From NCBI RefSeq assembly GCF_026162645.1, contig NZ_JAOTBE010000002.1:1-64000 (forward strand): a DNA stretch of 64,000 nt. Reading direction: 5' to 3'. This DNA comes from Paracoccus rhizosphaerae (GTDB taxonomy: Bacteria; Pseudomonadota; Alphaproteobacteria; Rhodobacterales; Rhodobacteraceae). The position numbers and the translations under genes are program-made. Positions 35,039 through 44,909 of this stretch are shown here, piece after piece (within the stretch, counting starts at the first letter, position 1; each line of letters begins with the position of its first letter). Under the pieces are notes generated by a model. It did no database searches. It was not told where the DNA came from and was given only the letters and a program-made list of their open reading frames with translations.

Positions 35039-36178
35039 TCACCTCGGCCTGTGGACATGGGCGGCCTGCACCAGGCCGAACCCCAGCATCAGGATCATCA
35101 GCGACGTCCCCCCATAGCTGACCAGCGGCAGGGGCGAACCCTTGGCGGGCAGAAGACCCATCACGGTCGCCATGTTGATCGAGAAGTACAGGAAGAACGT
35201 CCCGCTGATCCCGATGGTAATCAGGCTGGCAAAGCGGTCGCGGTTCGACAGCGCCGAATAGAGGCAGAACCCCACGATCAGCATGTAGAGCGTCAGGAGC
35301 GAGAAGGCCCCGATGAACCCGAATTCCTCGGACAGGACGGTAAAGATGAAGTCGGTGTGCTTTTCGGGCAAGAAGTTCAGCCGCGACTGCGTCCCCTGCA
35401 TGAAGCCGCGCCCCGACCATCCGCCGGAGCCAAGGGCGATCTGGCTCTGGATGATGTTGTAGCCCGCCCCCAGCGGGTCGGCGCTTGGGTCGAGGAAGGT
35501 GTCGATGCGGCGGAACTGATAGTCCTTCAAGAGCTGCCAGTCGGTGCCGCGGCTTTTCATGACCGCGGCCACCAGGCCCACGCCGGCGGCGATGACCGCC
35601 CCGAAATACCAAAGCGACACGCCGGCCGCGAACATCACGATCCCGCCGCCGGCGATTAGCATGATCGAGGTCCCGAGGTCCGGCTGCATCAGCACGAGCG
35701 CCGTCGGCGCCAGGATCAGCACGACCGGGATCAGCACCCAGATCGGTCGCGACACACGGCGCAGGTCCAGCCAGTCGTAATAGGCCGCCAGCAGCAGGAC
35801 CAGCGCGATCTTCATCAACTCGGACGGCTGGACACGCACCGGCCCGATGTCGATCCAGCGCTGCGCGCCCATGCCGATGGTGCCGAACAGGTCCACCGCG
35901 ACCAGCATCAGGAAGCAGACCACATAGGCCGCGACCGAGATCCCGCGCCAGAACCACATCGGCACGAAGGCCAGCCCCAGCATGATCACCATGCCGACGG
36001 CAAAGCGATACATCTGCGGCTCGGCCCATGTTTCTAGCACGCCGCCCGCGACGGAGTAGAGCATCAGGAACCCGATGCAGCAGACCGCCACGACCAGCAC
36101 GACCAGCGGCCAGTTGATATAGAGGATCTTGCGAAACCCGGTCGGGACCTGCGCCACCTGGTAATCGAGATAGGACAT
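35039..36178 (-). CDS. rodA: Peptidoglycan glycosyltransferase RodA
   Basis: A 379-residue SEDS-family membrane protein with about ten helices. It polymerises lipid II for cylindrical growth with PBP2. The family signature GGSGWSGRGFMQGTQ-like stretch is visible as GSGGWSGRGFMQGTQ, followed by FLPEKHTDFIFTVLSEEFGF, and the C-terminal PLVSYGGTSLM is intact. It starts three bases after the mrdA stop. The mre/mrd context favours RodA over FtsW. Confidence 0.96.
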   Translation of the reverse strand: MSYLDYQVAQVPTGFRKILYINWPLVVLVVAVCCIGFLMLYSVAGGVLETWAEPQMYRFAVGMVIMLGLAFVPMWFWRGISVAAYVVCFLMLVAVDLFGTIGMGAQRWIDIGPVRVQPSELMKIALVLLLAAYYDWLDLRRVSRPIWVLIPVVLILAPTALVLMQPDLGTSIMLIAGGGIVMFAAGVSLWYFGAVIAAGVGLVAAVMKSRGTDWQLLKDYQFRRIDTFLDPSADPLGAGYNIIQSQIALGSGGWSGRGFMQGTQSRLNFLPEKHTDFIFTVLSEEFGFIGAFSLLTLYMLIVGFCLYSALSNRDRFASLITIGISGTFFLYFSINMATVMGLLPAKGSPLPLVSYGGTSLMILMLGFGLVQAAHVHRPR

Positions 36179-36181
36179 TGG

Positions 36182-38128
36182 TCAGGCCCTGCTGCGGCCC
36201 GGGCGCGGCGGCTCGGGCGTGTAGAGCTGCATGGCCTCGTGGCGGGCCTCCATCGCGGCGCGCTGGTCAGACGGGACGGCATCGGGCGGCGGCAGCCCGC
36301 CGTTCAACGCGAACAGCAGGATGTCACGCGCGATGGGCGCAGCCACGGCCGATCCGCCACCGCCGTGTTCCACCACCACCGACACCGCATAGCGCGGCGC
36401 CTCGATCGGTGCATAGCAGACGAACAACGCGTGGTCGCGACGCTCCCACGGCAGCTGGTCGTTCGAGATGACGCCCCGCGCCCGTTCGGCGGCCGTGATG
36501 TTGCGCACCTGGCTGGTGCCGGTCTTGCCTGCCATGCGCCAATCCTCGCGCGCGATGCGGGAATTGCGGGCCGTGCCGCGGGCGCTGTTCATGACCGCGT
36601 CCATCCCCGCCCGCGCGACGCGCAGAGAGCTTTCGGCAATATCCAGCGGCGGATAGTCCGGCACCGGCTGGCGGACGCCGTCGATGGACCGGATCAGCTG
36701 CGGATCGACCCGCCGCCCCGAGGCGATGCGTGCGGTCATCACCGCCAGCTGCAGTGGCGAGGCCAGCACATAACCCTGCCCGATCGACGCGTTCAGGCTG
36801 TCGCCGATCTGCCAGGACTGCCCGTAACGCGCCTGCTTCCATTCGCGGTCCGGCGCGATGCCTTCGGCCACGGCCGACATCGGCAGGTCGTGGCGCGTCC
36901 CCAGCCCCAGCTTGCGCGCCATCTCGGCGATCCGGTCGATGCCGACGCGCTGCGCCAGTTCATAATAATAGACGTCGCAGCTTTCCTCGAGGCTTTTCAC
37001 CGCATCGACCGTCCCGTGCCCGCCGCGCCGCCAGCAGTGGAAGCGCCGGGTGCCCAGCTCGGTATAGCCGGGGCAGAAGTAACGGCTGCCGGCGTCGATG
37101 ACACCGGCCTCCAGCCCCGCCAGAAGCGTCACCATCTTGAAGGTCGATCCCGGCGGATAGACGCCCTGCACCGTCTTGTCGGCCAAAGGGCGGTGGTCAT
37201 GATCCATCAGCGCCCGGTAATCGGCGCTGGAGATCCCGCGCACGAACTTGTTCGGATCGAAGCTGGGGGACGAGCAGATCGAGGCCAGCTCTCCGGTCTG
37301 GCAATCGATGACGACGGCCGCGGCGCTTTCCTCGCCCATGCGCTGCGCTGCATAATTCTGCAGCGCAGCGTCGGCGGTCAGCTGGACGGCCGCGCCCTGT
37401 TCGCCCTCTTGCCGGGACAGCTGGCGCATTTCTCGGCCGGTGCTGTTCACCTCGACCCGGCGGGCACCGGCCTTGCCGCGCAGCACCTCCTCCAGCCGAC
37501 CCTCGACGCCGATCTTGCCCAACTGGAAGTCGGGCAGCAGCAGGACGGGCTCCGGGTCCTCGATCTTGGACAGGTCATAGTCGCTGACAGGACCGACATA
37601 GCCCATGACATGGGCGAAATCGCCGGCGCGCGGGTAGGCGCGCGACAGCGCCGATTCCGGCGTCACACCGGGCAGCGAGGGGGCGTTGACCGCGATGGCG
37701 CTGAACTCCTCCCAGCTCAGCCGGTCGGCAAGGACGATCGGCGTGATGGCCGAGCGCCTGGAAAACTCTTCCAGAAGTTCGTCGATGCGGCTTTCGGGCA
37801 TCGGAACCAGCTGCGCCAGTCGGCGCAGGACCGGCTCGACGTCGCCCCCCGCCTCCTCTCGGGTCAGGGTCACGCGATAGTTCTGTTCGTTGCCCGCGAT
37901 GATCAGGCCGTTGCGATCCAGGATCAACCCGCGCGCCGGCGGCAGCAGCCGGATCTTGATCGAGTTGCCATCAGCCAGCGTGCGATATTCCTCGGCGTGA
38001 TCCAGCTGCATCGAGCGCAGCTTCAGCGCCAGAGTCGTCACGGTGGCGATCTGGATGCCCGCCAGCATCAAGCCGCGCCGGGTGATGCGGCGATTGCTGT
38101 CGACGATGTCGCGCTGCGTCTTCTTCAT
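36182..38128 (-). CDS. mrdA: Penicillin-binding protein 2
   Basis: A 648-residue class B PBP, the transpeptidase of the elongasome. One membrane helix (about 18-38) precedes the dimerisation domain. The active-site set is SxxK at Ser328-Lys331 (PPGSTFK), SxN in DSLNASIGQG and KTG in MAGKTGTSQV. It sits between mreD and rodA as in other rod-shaped or ovoid bacteria. This is the main mecillinam target. Confidence 0.96.
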   Translation of the reverse strand: MKKTQRDIVDSNRRITRRGLMLAGIQIATVTTLALKLRSMQLDHAEEYRTLADGNSIKIRLLPPARGLILDRNGLIIAGNEQNYRVTLTREEAGGDVEPVLRRLAQLVPMPESRIDELLEEFSRRSAITPIVLADRLSWEEFSAIAVNAPSLPGVTPESALSRAYPRAGDFAHVMGYVGPVSDYDLSKIEDPEPVLLLPDFQLGKIGVEGRLEEVLRGKAGARRVEVNSTGREMRQLSRQEGEQGAAVQLTADAALQNYAAQRMGEESAAAVVIDCQTGELASICSSPSFDPNKFVRGISSADYRALMDHDHRPLADKTVQGVYPPGSTFKMVTLLAGLEAGVIDAGSRYFCPGYTELGTRRFHCWRRGGHGTVDAVKSLEESCDVYYYELAQRVGIDRIAEMARKLGLGTRHDLPMSAVAEGIAPDREWKQARYGQSWQIGDSLNASIGQGYVLASPLQLAVMTARIASGRRVDPQLIRSIDGVRQPVPDYPPLDIAESSLRVARAGMDAVMNSARGTARNSRIAREDWRMAGKTGTSQVRNITAAERARGVISNDQLPWERRDHALFVCYAPIEAPRYAVSVVVEHGGGGSAVAAPIARDILLFALNGGLPPPDAVPSDQRAAMEARHEAMQLYTPEPPRPGRSRA

Positions 38129-38138
38129 GTCGCCCTCG

Positions 38139-38669
38139 TCATGCCGTTCGGCCGGTTTCGCCGTGCCTGATCCTGCGCAGGCCGATCAGCCAGCGCGCCA
38201 GGAAGATCACGACGGGATAGGCGGCCACGGTCGCCAGGTATTGCAGGATCACCTGCCCAAGCGCCGCAACGGGCAGCATGAACAGCGCCTGGGTGACCCT
38301 GTAACCCAGCATCATCAGCCCGATCAGAACGCCGATCCCGATCCATTCAACCATGAATGGCTGGTCGCGCCAACGGGGCTCGCGCAATCGTGCCGCCTCG
38401 GACCCGATCAGGACGATCGCCGTCCAAAGGCCCAAGGGGCGCATCAGCATGACATCCTCGACCAGGACGGCCAGCACGATCACGGGCGCCGACAGCTGAT
38501 CGGGCCGGCGCAATACCCAGGCCAGGATCAGCGCCAAGCCCATGTCTGGCCCCGGCCAGCCCATGAAACCCTGCGTCAGCGGCAGAAGCCGCAGGAACAG
38601 CAGCGCCCAGGCCGCGAACAGGAAAACCAGCGTGCCCAGCACGAAGCTGCGGGTCGGCAGCTGGATCAT
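38139..38669 (-). CDS. mreD: Rod shape-determining protein MreD
   Basis: A 176-residue membrane protein with five or so helices and the WPGPDMGLALILAWVLRRPDQL stretch (two motifs) typical of alphaproteobacterial MreD. It overlaps the end of mreC by four bases (ATGA). It is assigned mainly by position and hydropathy, because MreD is poorly conserved. Confidence 0.9.
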   Translation of the reverse strand: MIQLPTRSFVLGTLVFLFAAWALLFLRLLPLTQGFMGWPGPDMGLALILAWVLRRPDQLSAPVIVLAVLVEDVMLMRPLGLWTAIVLIGSEAARLREPRWRDQPFMVEWIGIGVLIGLMMLGYRVTQALFMLPVAALGQVILQYLATVAAYPVVIFLARWLIGLRRIRHGETGRTA

Positions 38670-39604
38670 GGCGCTGTGCCGGGGTTCAACGCGTCGGTGG
38701 CGGATGCCGCCGCGACCGGAGACTCGGGCAGCCGGGGCCCGATGAAGCCCTCGCTGCCGCGGCGGATGACGGCATCGCTGTCGACGACCGCCTCGGCCGG
38801 GTGGGAACGCAGGACACGCAGGAACTCCAGCCGTTCATAATCGGCCGCCATGCGCAGCCGCATCCGGCCGTCGCCGCCCTGCACCACCTGCCCCACCAGA
38901 AGCCCCGCCGGAAACACCCCGCCATCGCCCGAACTGACCACGCGGTCGCCCGGCCGCACGTTGTCGCCCGACTCGATGAACTCCAGCAGCGGCAGGGGCG
39001 TGTTGTCGCCGGTCAGCAGCGCGCGTTCGCCGGTCGGCTGGATGGTCACCGGCAGGCGCGATGACGGGTCGGTCAGCAGCACGACGCGGCTGATCCGCTG
39101 ACCGACGCCGGCGATCCGGCCGACAAGGCCCAGCCCGTCCATCGTGGCCCAGCCCTCGACGATACCGTCACGCGCGCCAACGTTCAGCAGGACCGACTGG
39201 CGGAAAGCCGAACCGCTGTCGACCAGCACGACCCCGGTCACGCTGGTCAGCGCCGGGTCGATGCGGACATTGTTCAGCGCCAGCAGCTTGGAGTTCTCCT
39301 GCTCCAGCTGGACGGCGGCTTCCTTCCAGGCGGTCATGCGCTGCAGTTCGCGGCGCAGTTCCTGGTTCTGTTCGTAAAGCCGCGCGTAGCTCTGGAAGCC
39401 CGACACCATCTGCGACACCTGCGTCACCGGCACCAGTGCCCATTCGAACCGCGGCACGATCCGGTCGATCAGCGCGGTGCGCATCATCTCGGCCCGCGGG
39501 CTGTCGATGCGCCAGAACAGGAACAACGCCAGAAGCGCCAGCGCCAGAAGCGCGATCAGGACGCGCCGGACGGGGGTTGCGAAATCGGGGCCATTGCGCG
39601 CCAT
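38666..39604 (-). CDS. mreC: Cell shape-determining protein MreC
   Basis: A 312-residue periplasmic scaffold protein with one N-terminal membrane helix (about 13-31). A coiled-coil segment (YARLYEQNQELRRELQRM, about 73-90) follows, then the beta-rich MreC core with GARDGIVEGWATMDGLGLVGRI and the GDRVVSSGDGGVFPAGLLVG stretch. It links MreB inside the cell to PBP2 outside. The C-terminal tail (after about 275) is Ala/Pro-rich and probably disordered. Confidence 0.95.
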   Translation of the reverse strand: MARNGPDFATPVRRVLIALLALALLALFLFWRIDSPRAEMMRTALIDRIVPRFEWALVPVTQVSQMVSGFQSYARLYEQNQELRRELQRMTAWKEAAVQLEQENSKLLALNNVRIDPALTSVTGVVLVDSGSAFRQSVLLNVGARDGIVEGWATMDGLGLVGRIAGVGQRISRVVLLTDPSSRLPVTIQPTGERALLTGDNTPLPLLEFIESGDNVRPGDRVVSSGDGGVFPAGLLVGQVVQGGDGRMRLRMAADYERLEFLRVLRSHPAEAVVDSDAVIRRGSEGFIGPRLPESPVAAASATDALNPGTAP

Positions 39605-39629
39605 TCTGGCGGCCCTCCGGACGGTCGGA

Positions 39630-40832
<1,203 letters not shown>

Positions 40833-42395
40833 TCAGTGTGAATACATGCTGATCTGCTTGGCGTCGCTGCCCTTGGCGGTCATCGCCCGGCGCACGATCA
40901 GCCGGTTCAGCGCCCCCACATAGGCCTTGACCGAGGCCAGGATCGTGTCGGTGTCGGCGGCTTGGCCCGTGACGATGCGGCCCTCCTCCTCCATCCTGAC
41001 ACTGACGGTGGCCTGGGCGTCGGTCCCCTCGGTCACGGCATGAACCTGGTAAAGCTGCAGCCGCGCCTCGTGCGGGAAGATCTGGCGGACAGCGTTGAAG
41101 CAGGCGTCGACGGGGCCGTCGCCAGAGGTTTCGGCGCGTTTTTCCTCTCCGTCGACGATCATCGTCAGTTCGGCCGACTGACCGTCACTGCCGCAGACGA
41201 CGCGCAGGTGCTTGACCTGCAGGTGGTCGTCGTCGGTGTTGGCGGCCGCGTCCAGCACCAGCGCGACGATGTCCTCGTCATAGACCTCCTTCTTGCGGTC
41301 GGCGAGCGCCTTGAACCGCACGAAGATGTCCTTCAGCTGATTGTCGCCCACCTCGAAACCCAGGTCGGCCAGCTTGGCGCGCAGGGCGGCGCGGCCCGAA
41401 TGCTTGCCCATGGCGATGTTGTTTTCGGTCAGGCCGATATCGGCCGGGCGCATGATCTCGAACGTCTCGACGTTCTTCAGAACGCCGTCCTGGTGGATGC
41501 CGCTTTCGTGCAGGAACGCGTTCTTGCCGACGATCGCCTTGTTGAACTGCACCGGAAACCCCGACACCGCGGCCACGCGGCGCGAGATGCCCATGATCTT
41601 TGTCGTGTCGATCCCGGTCTGGAACGGCATGATGTCGTTCCTGACCCGCATGGCCATCACCACCTCCTCGAGCGCGGTGTTGCCGGCGCGTTCGCCCAGA
41701 CCGTTGATCGTGCACTCGATCTGGCGCGCACCAGCCTCGACCGCGGCCAGGGCGTTGGCGGTCGCCATCCCCAGGTCGTTGTGGCAATGCGTGGCGAAGA
41801 TGATGTTTTCCGACCCCGGCACGCGCTCCAGCAGCATGCGGATCAGGTCGGCCGATTCGCGCGGCGCGGTATAGCCGACGGTATCAGGGATGTTGATCGT
41901 CGTGGCACCGGCCTTGATGGCGATCTCGACCACACGGCACAGATAGTCGTGTTCGGTCCGCGTCGCATCCATGGGCGACCACTGGACGTTGTCGCAGAGG
42001 TTTCGGGCATGGGTCACGGTCTGCTCGATCCGTTCGGCCATCTGGTCCATGTCCAGGTTCGGAATGGCGCGGTGCAGCGGCGAGGTGCCGATGAAGGTGT
42101 GGATGCGCGGCTGGCGGGCGTGCTTCACGGCTTCCCAGCAGCGGTCGATGTCGGGGATCTGCGCGCGGGCCAGGCCGCAGATCACGCTGGTCCGGGCCAG
42201 CCTGGCAATTTCACTGACGGCAGCAAAGTCGCCCTCGGACGCGATGGGAAAGCCGGCCTCGATCACGTCGACGCCCATCTCGTCCAGCATGGCGGCGATT
42301 TCCAGCTTTTCGGCATGGGACATGGTGGCGCCGGGCGATTGTTCGCCGTCGCGCAGGGTGGTGTCGAAGATGACGACGCGGTTCTGATCGGTCAT
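40833..42395 (-). CDS. leuA: 2-isopropylmalate synthase
   Basis: A 520-residue enzyme that commits 2-oxoisovalerate and acetyl-CoA to leucine. The N-terminal TIM-barrel has FDTTLRDGEQSPGATM (about 10-25), and the metal and substrate motif HCHNDLGMATANALAAVEAGA is near 203-223. The LeuA dimer domain at the C-terminus provides leucine feedback. ATG 42395 opens MTDQNRVVIFDT. A leader peptide and alternative hairpins upstream indicate transcription attenuation. Confidence 0.97.
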   Translation of the reverse strand: MTDQNRVVIFDTTLRDGEQSPGATMSHAEKLEIAAMLDEMGVDVIEAGFPIASEGDFAAVSEIARLARTSVICGLARAQIPDIDRCWEAVKHARQPRIHTFIGTSPLHRAIPNLDMDQMAERIEQTVTHARNLCDNVQWSPMDATRTEHDYLCRVVEIAIKAGATTINIPDTVGYTAPRESADLIRMLLERVPGSENIIFATHCHNDLGMATANALAAVEAGARQIECTINGLGERAGNTALEEVVMAMRVRNDIMPFQTGIDTTKIMGISRRVAAVSGFPVQFNKAIVGKNAFLHESGIHQDGVLKNVETFEIMRPADIGLTENNIAMGKHSGRAALRAKLADLGFEVGDNQLKDIFVRFKALADRKKEVYDEDIVALVLDAAANTDDDHLQVKHLRVVCGSDGQSAELTMIVDGEEKRAETSGDGPVDACFNAVRQIFPHEARLQLYQVHAVTEGTDAQATVSVRMEEEGRIVTGQAADTDTILASVKAYVGALNRLIVRRAMTAKGSDAKQISMYSH

Positions 42396-42434
42396 GGGAT
42401 GCGGTCCTTCTTACGGATGTCTGGCTGTAGGAAA

Positions 42435-42478
42435 CCGGGCGCCGACCTGACTGAGCGGTGGCCCGGGGACCCGCTCAG
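42435..42478 (-). promoter_or_regulatory. Attenuator: two competing hairpins before leuA
   Basis: CTGAGCGG (42471-42478 on the minus strand) pairs with CCGCTCAG (42451-42458) around a GC-rich loop that overlaps the leader-peptide stop. Alternatively CCGGGC (42461-42466) pairs with GCCCGG (42435-42440), which is followed by TTTCC. The two folds share bases and cannot form together. This fits an antiterminator/terminator switch set by ribosome stalling on Leu codons. The stem assignment is from reading, not folding software. Confidence 0.6.
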
Positions 42479-42564
42479 CGCAGCGTAAGAAGCAGCAGAC
42501 CGCGAAGTTGCACGGCCAGTCGCGCGCCTTGCGGCGCGGTCGGGGCGGTGGCGATGTGGCGCAT
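42475..42564 (-). CDS. leu operon leader peptide
   Basis: A 29-residue ORF (ATG 42564; a further ATG at 42573 would add three residues) ending in QLRGLLLLTLR and TGA. Five of the last eight codons before the final Arg are Leu (CTG CTG CTT CTT ... CTG), just before an alternative hairpin pair and 79 bases upstream of leuA. That is the usual form of a leucine-sensing leader: when charged tRNA-Leu is scarce, the ribosome stalls there. No strong ribosome binding site is visible. No other coding signal was seen between leuA and usp. Confidence 0.75.
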   Translation of the reverse strand: MRHIATAPTAPQGARLAVQLRGLLLLTLR

Positions 42565-42765
42565 CCGGGTCATCGCGCGAATATGCCGCCTTAGTCGTCG
42601 CTTGAAAACCCCAAACCGGCAGCAGATCGCGCCCGATAGGCAGGCAGGGTGCTTGCCATTCCATCGGGCGTCATTGTAGCGACACATTTCCGCTGGCCGG
42701 ATCGACCCCGGCTGCCTATCCTTTTGGCACGATAACAAGAACGACAACCAACAGATGAGGGAACG

Positions 42766-43200
42766 ATGTCACGCAAGATCGTCGTCGGGTTCGACGGCAG
42801 CGACGCTTCGCTGCGCGCGCTCGATTTCGCCATCACGCGCGCGCAGGCCCAAGGCGACAGTATCCTGATCGCGCATGTGCTTGAATGGTCGCCCTACAGC
42901 TTTCTGACCCCCAGCGAGGTCGAGGAACGTCACCGCCGCCGCACCGAGGAGTTGCAGCGGGCCGAGACCGCGATTCTGACCCCCGTCCTCAAGCGCGTCG
43001 AGGAAGCGGGCATCCCCGTCTCAACGTCGATCCGCTATGGCCACATCGCCGAAACGCTCTGCCGCATCGCGCGGGACGAAGGCGCGGCGATGATCTTCAT
43101 CGGCCGCATGGGCGATTCGGGCTTTGCCTCGCGCATCTTCGGATCGGTCGCGGCGACACTGGCGCAGGTCGCGCCGGTGCCTGTGGTGATCGTGCCATGA
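42766..43200 (+). CDS. Universal stress protein UspA family
   Basis: A 144-residue single-domain USP. The N-terminus [19 protein letters not shown] (residues 4-22) and the ATP-binding motif [31 protein letters not shown] (as GxxGxxxxxxxGS(V)) are present, so it is probably an ATP-binding member. It is followed 35 bases later by a sodium:alanine symporter gene, likely in one transcript. USPs paired with transporters often tune their activity, which is inference here. Confidence 0.9.
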   Translation: MSRKIVVGFDGSDASLRALDFAITRAQAQGDSILIAHVLEWSPYSFLTPSEVEERHRRRTEELQRAETAILTPVLKRVEEAGIPVSTSIRYGHIAETLCRIARDEGAAMIFIGRMGDSGFASRIFGSVAATLAQVAPVPVVIVP

Positions 43201-43235
43201 CCGGTCAGGCCAAGCGAACAACAGGGACAATCACA

Positions 43236-44777
43236 ATGACAGCATTTCCGAAAGCGTCGATTGCCGCCGCCCTTATGGCCTTGTCCGGTGCGCCGGCCGG
43301 CGCCCAAGGCATCGACGAGACGGTCAACCAGATCTTCGCCGACTCGACCGGCTGGTTCGTCAACCTGATCTTCTCGAACTTTCCGGGGACGAGCTTTCCC
43401 TGGATCGTCGGTTGGCTGGTCGTGGCCGCGACCATCTTCACGATCTATTTCGGCGTCATCCAGTTCCGCGCCTTCGGCCACGCGATCGCCCTGGTGCGCG
43501 GCGATTATTCGAACCCCGACGACGCCGGTGAGGTCAGCCACTTCCAGGCGCTGACGACCGCGCTATCGGGTACCGTGGGCCTTGGCAACATCGCTGGCGT
43601 CGCGGTGGCCGTTGGCATCGGCGGGCCCGGCGCGACCTTCTGGATGATCCTCGCCGGCCTTCTGGGCATGGCGTCGAAGTTCACGGAATGCACCCTGGGG
43701 GTGAAGTACCGCAACGAATACGCCGACGGCACCGTGTCTGGCGGCCCGATGTACTACATGACCAAGGGCTTTGCAGCGCGCGGCCTGCCCGGCGGCAAGG
43801 TTCTGGCGGTGCTGTTTGCGGTCTTCTGCATCCTGGGCAGCTTTGGCGGCGGCAACATGTTCCAGTCGAACCAGGCCCATGCCCAGATCATCAACGTTGT
43901 CGGAGATTATCCCGGCTGGATCACCGGGCTTGTCATGGCGATCATCGTCTTTTTGGTGATCGTCGGCGGCCTGAAATCCATCGCCAGCGTGACCGAGAAG
44001 GTCGTCCCCTTCATGGCCGCGCTCTATGTGATCACCGCGCTGATCATCATCGCCATGAACTACGACATGATCGGCACGGCCTTCCGGCAGATCTTCGTCG
44101 GGGCCTTCACCAACGACGGCGTCGTGGGCGGGGCCATCGGCGCCCTGATCCAAGGCTTCCGCCGCGCGGCCTTCTCGAACGAGGCCGGCATCGGCTCGGC
44201 CGCCATCGCCCACAGCGCGGTGCGCACCAAGGAACCGGTGACCGAGGGCTTCGTGTCGCTGCTGGAACCCTTCATCGACACGGTCGTGATCTGCACCATG
44301 ACCGCGCTGGTGATCATCATCACCGGGCAGCTTGTCGTCGATCCTGCTACTGGCCTCTTCCTGCAGAACGAGGCTGGCAACCAGATCCAGACGGTGACCG
44401 GCAACAGCGGCGTCGCGCTGACCTCGGACGCGTTCAGCAGCGCCTTCGGCTGGTTCCGCTATATCCTGGTGCTGGCGGTCGTGCTCTTCGCCTTCTCGAC
44501 CATGATCTCGTGGAGCTATTACGGCCTCAAGGCCTGGACCTTCCTCTTCGGCGAGGGGCAGACGAAAGAGCTGATCTTCAAGATCATCTTCTGCCTGTTC
44601 GTGGTCATCGGCGCGTCGGCCAACCTGGGGCCCATCATCGACTTCTCGGACGCGGCAATCTTCGCGATGGCGATCCCGAACATCATCGCGCTCTATCTGC
44701 TGATGCCGATCGTCAAGGCCGAGACGCGCAGCTATCTGGACCGCCTGAAGACGGGCGAGATCCGCAAGTTCGCCTGA
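43236..44777 (+). CDS. Alanine/glycine:cation symporter (AGCS family)
   Basis: A 513-residue sodium:amino-acid symporter with 10-12 helices. It has the family motifs [23 protein letters not shown] (about 112-134) and [22 protein letters not shown] 43236 ([11 protein letters not shown]) follows ACAGGGACA. It begins with a signal-like stretch ending GAPAGAQG before the first core helix, unusual for an inner-membrane carrier but seen in some alphaproteobacterial members. It probably takes up alanine or glycine with sodium. Confidence 0.92.
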   Translation: MTAFPKASIAAALMALSGAPAGAQGIDETVNQIFADSTGWFVNLIFSNFPGTSFPWIVGWLVVAATIFTIYFGVIQFRAFGHAIALVRGDYSNPDDAGEVSHFQALTTALSGTVGLGNIAGVAVAVGIGGPGATFWMILAGLLGMASKFTECTLGVKYRNEYADGTVSGGPMYYMTKGFAARGLPGGKVLAVLFAVFCILGSFGGGNMFQSNQAHAQIINVVGDYPGWITGLVMAIIVFLVIVGGLKSIASVTEKVVPFMAALYVITALIIIAMNYDMIGTAFRQIFVGAFTNDGVVGGAIGALIQGFRRAAFSNEAGIGSAAIAHSAVRTKEPVTEGFVSLLEPFIDTVVICTMTALVIIITGQLVVDPATGLFLQNEAGNQIQTVTGNSGVALTSDAFSSAFGWFRYILVLAVVLFAFSTMISWSYYGLKAWTFLFGEGQTKELIFKIIFCLFVVIGASANLGPIIDFSDAAIFAMAIPNIIALYLLMPIVKAETRSYLDRLKTGEIRKFA

Positions 44778-44798
44778 CGCCACGGCGGACGGCACGGC

Positions 44799-44835
44799 AA
44801 CGGGCGGATGCCGCGCGCACCCGCCCGTTCTTTTT
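44799..44835 (+). terminator. Terminator after the alanine symporter
   Basis: A 9-bp perfect stem AACGGGCGG/CCGCCCGTT with a 13-base loop, followed by CTTTTT. It closes the usp-symporter transcript. Confidence 0.9.
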
Positions 44836-44909
44836 GCGCTGCCTGACGATGGTCACCGGCGGCAGGCTGTGGCAAGGGGCACCACCCGGACCGCCGCCAC
44901 GAGGAACAG

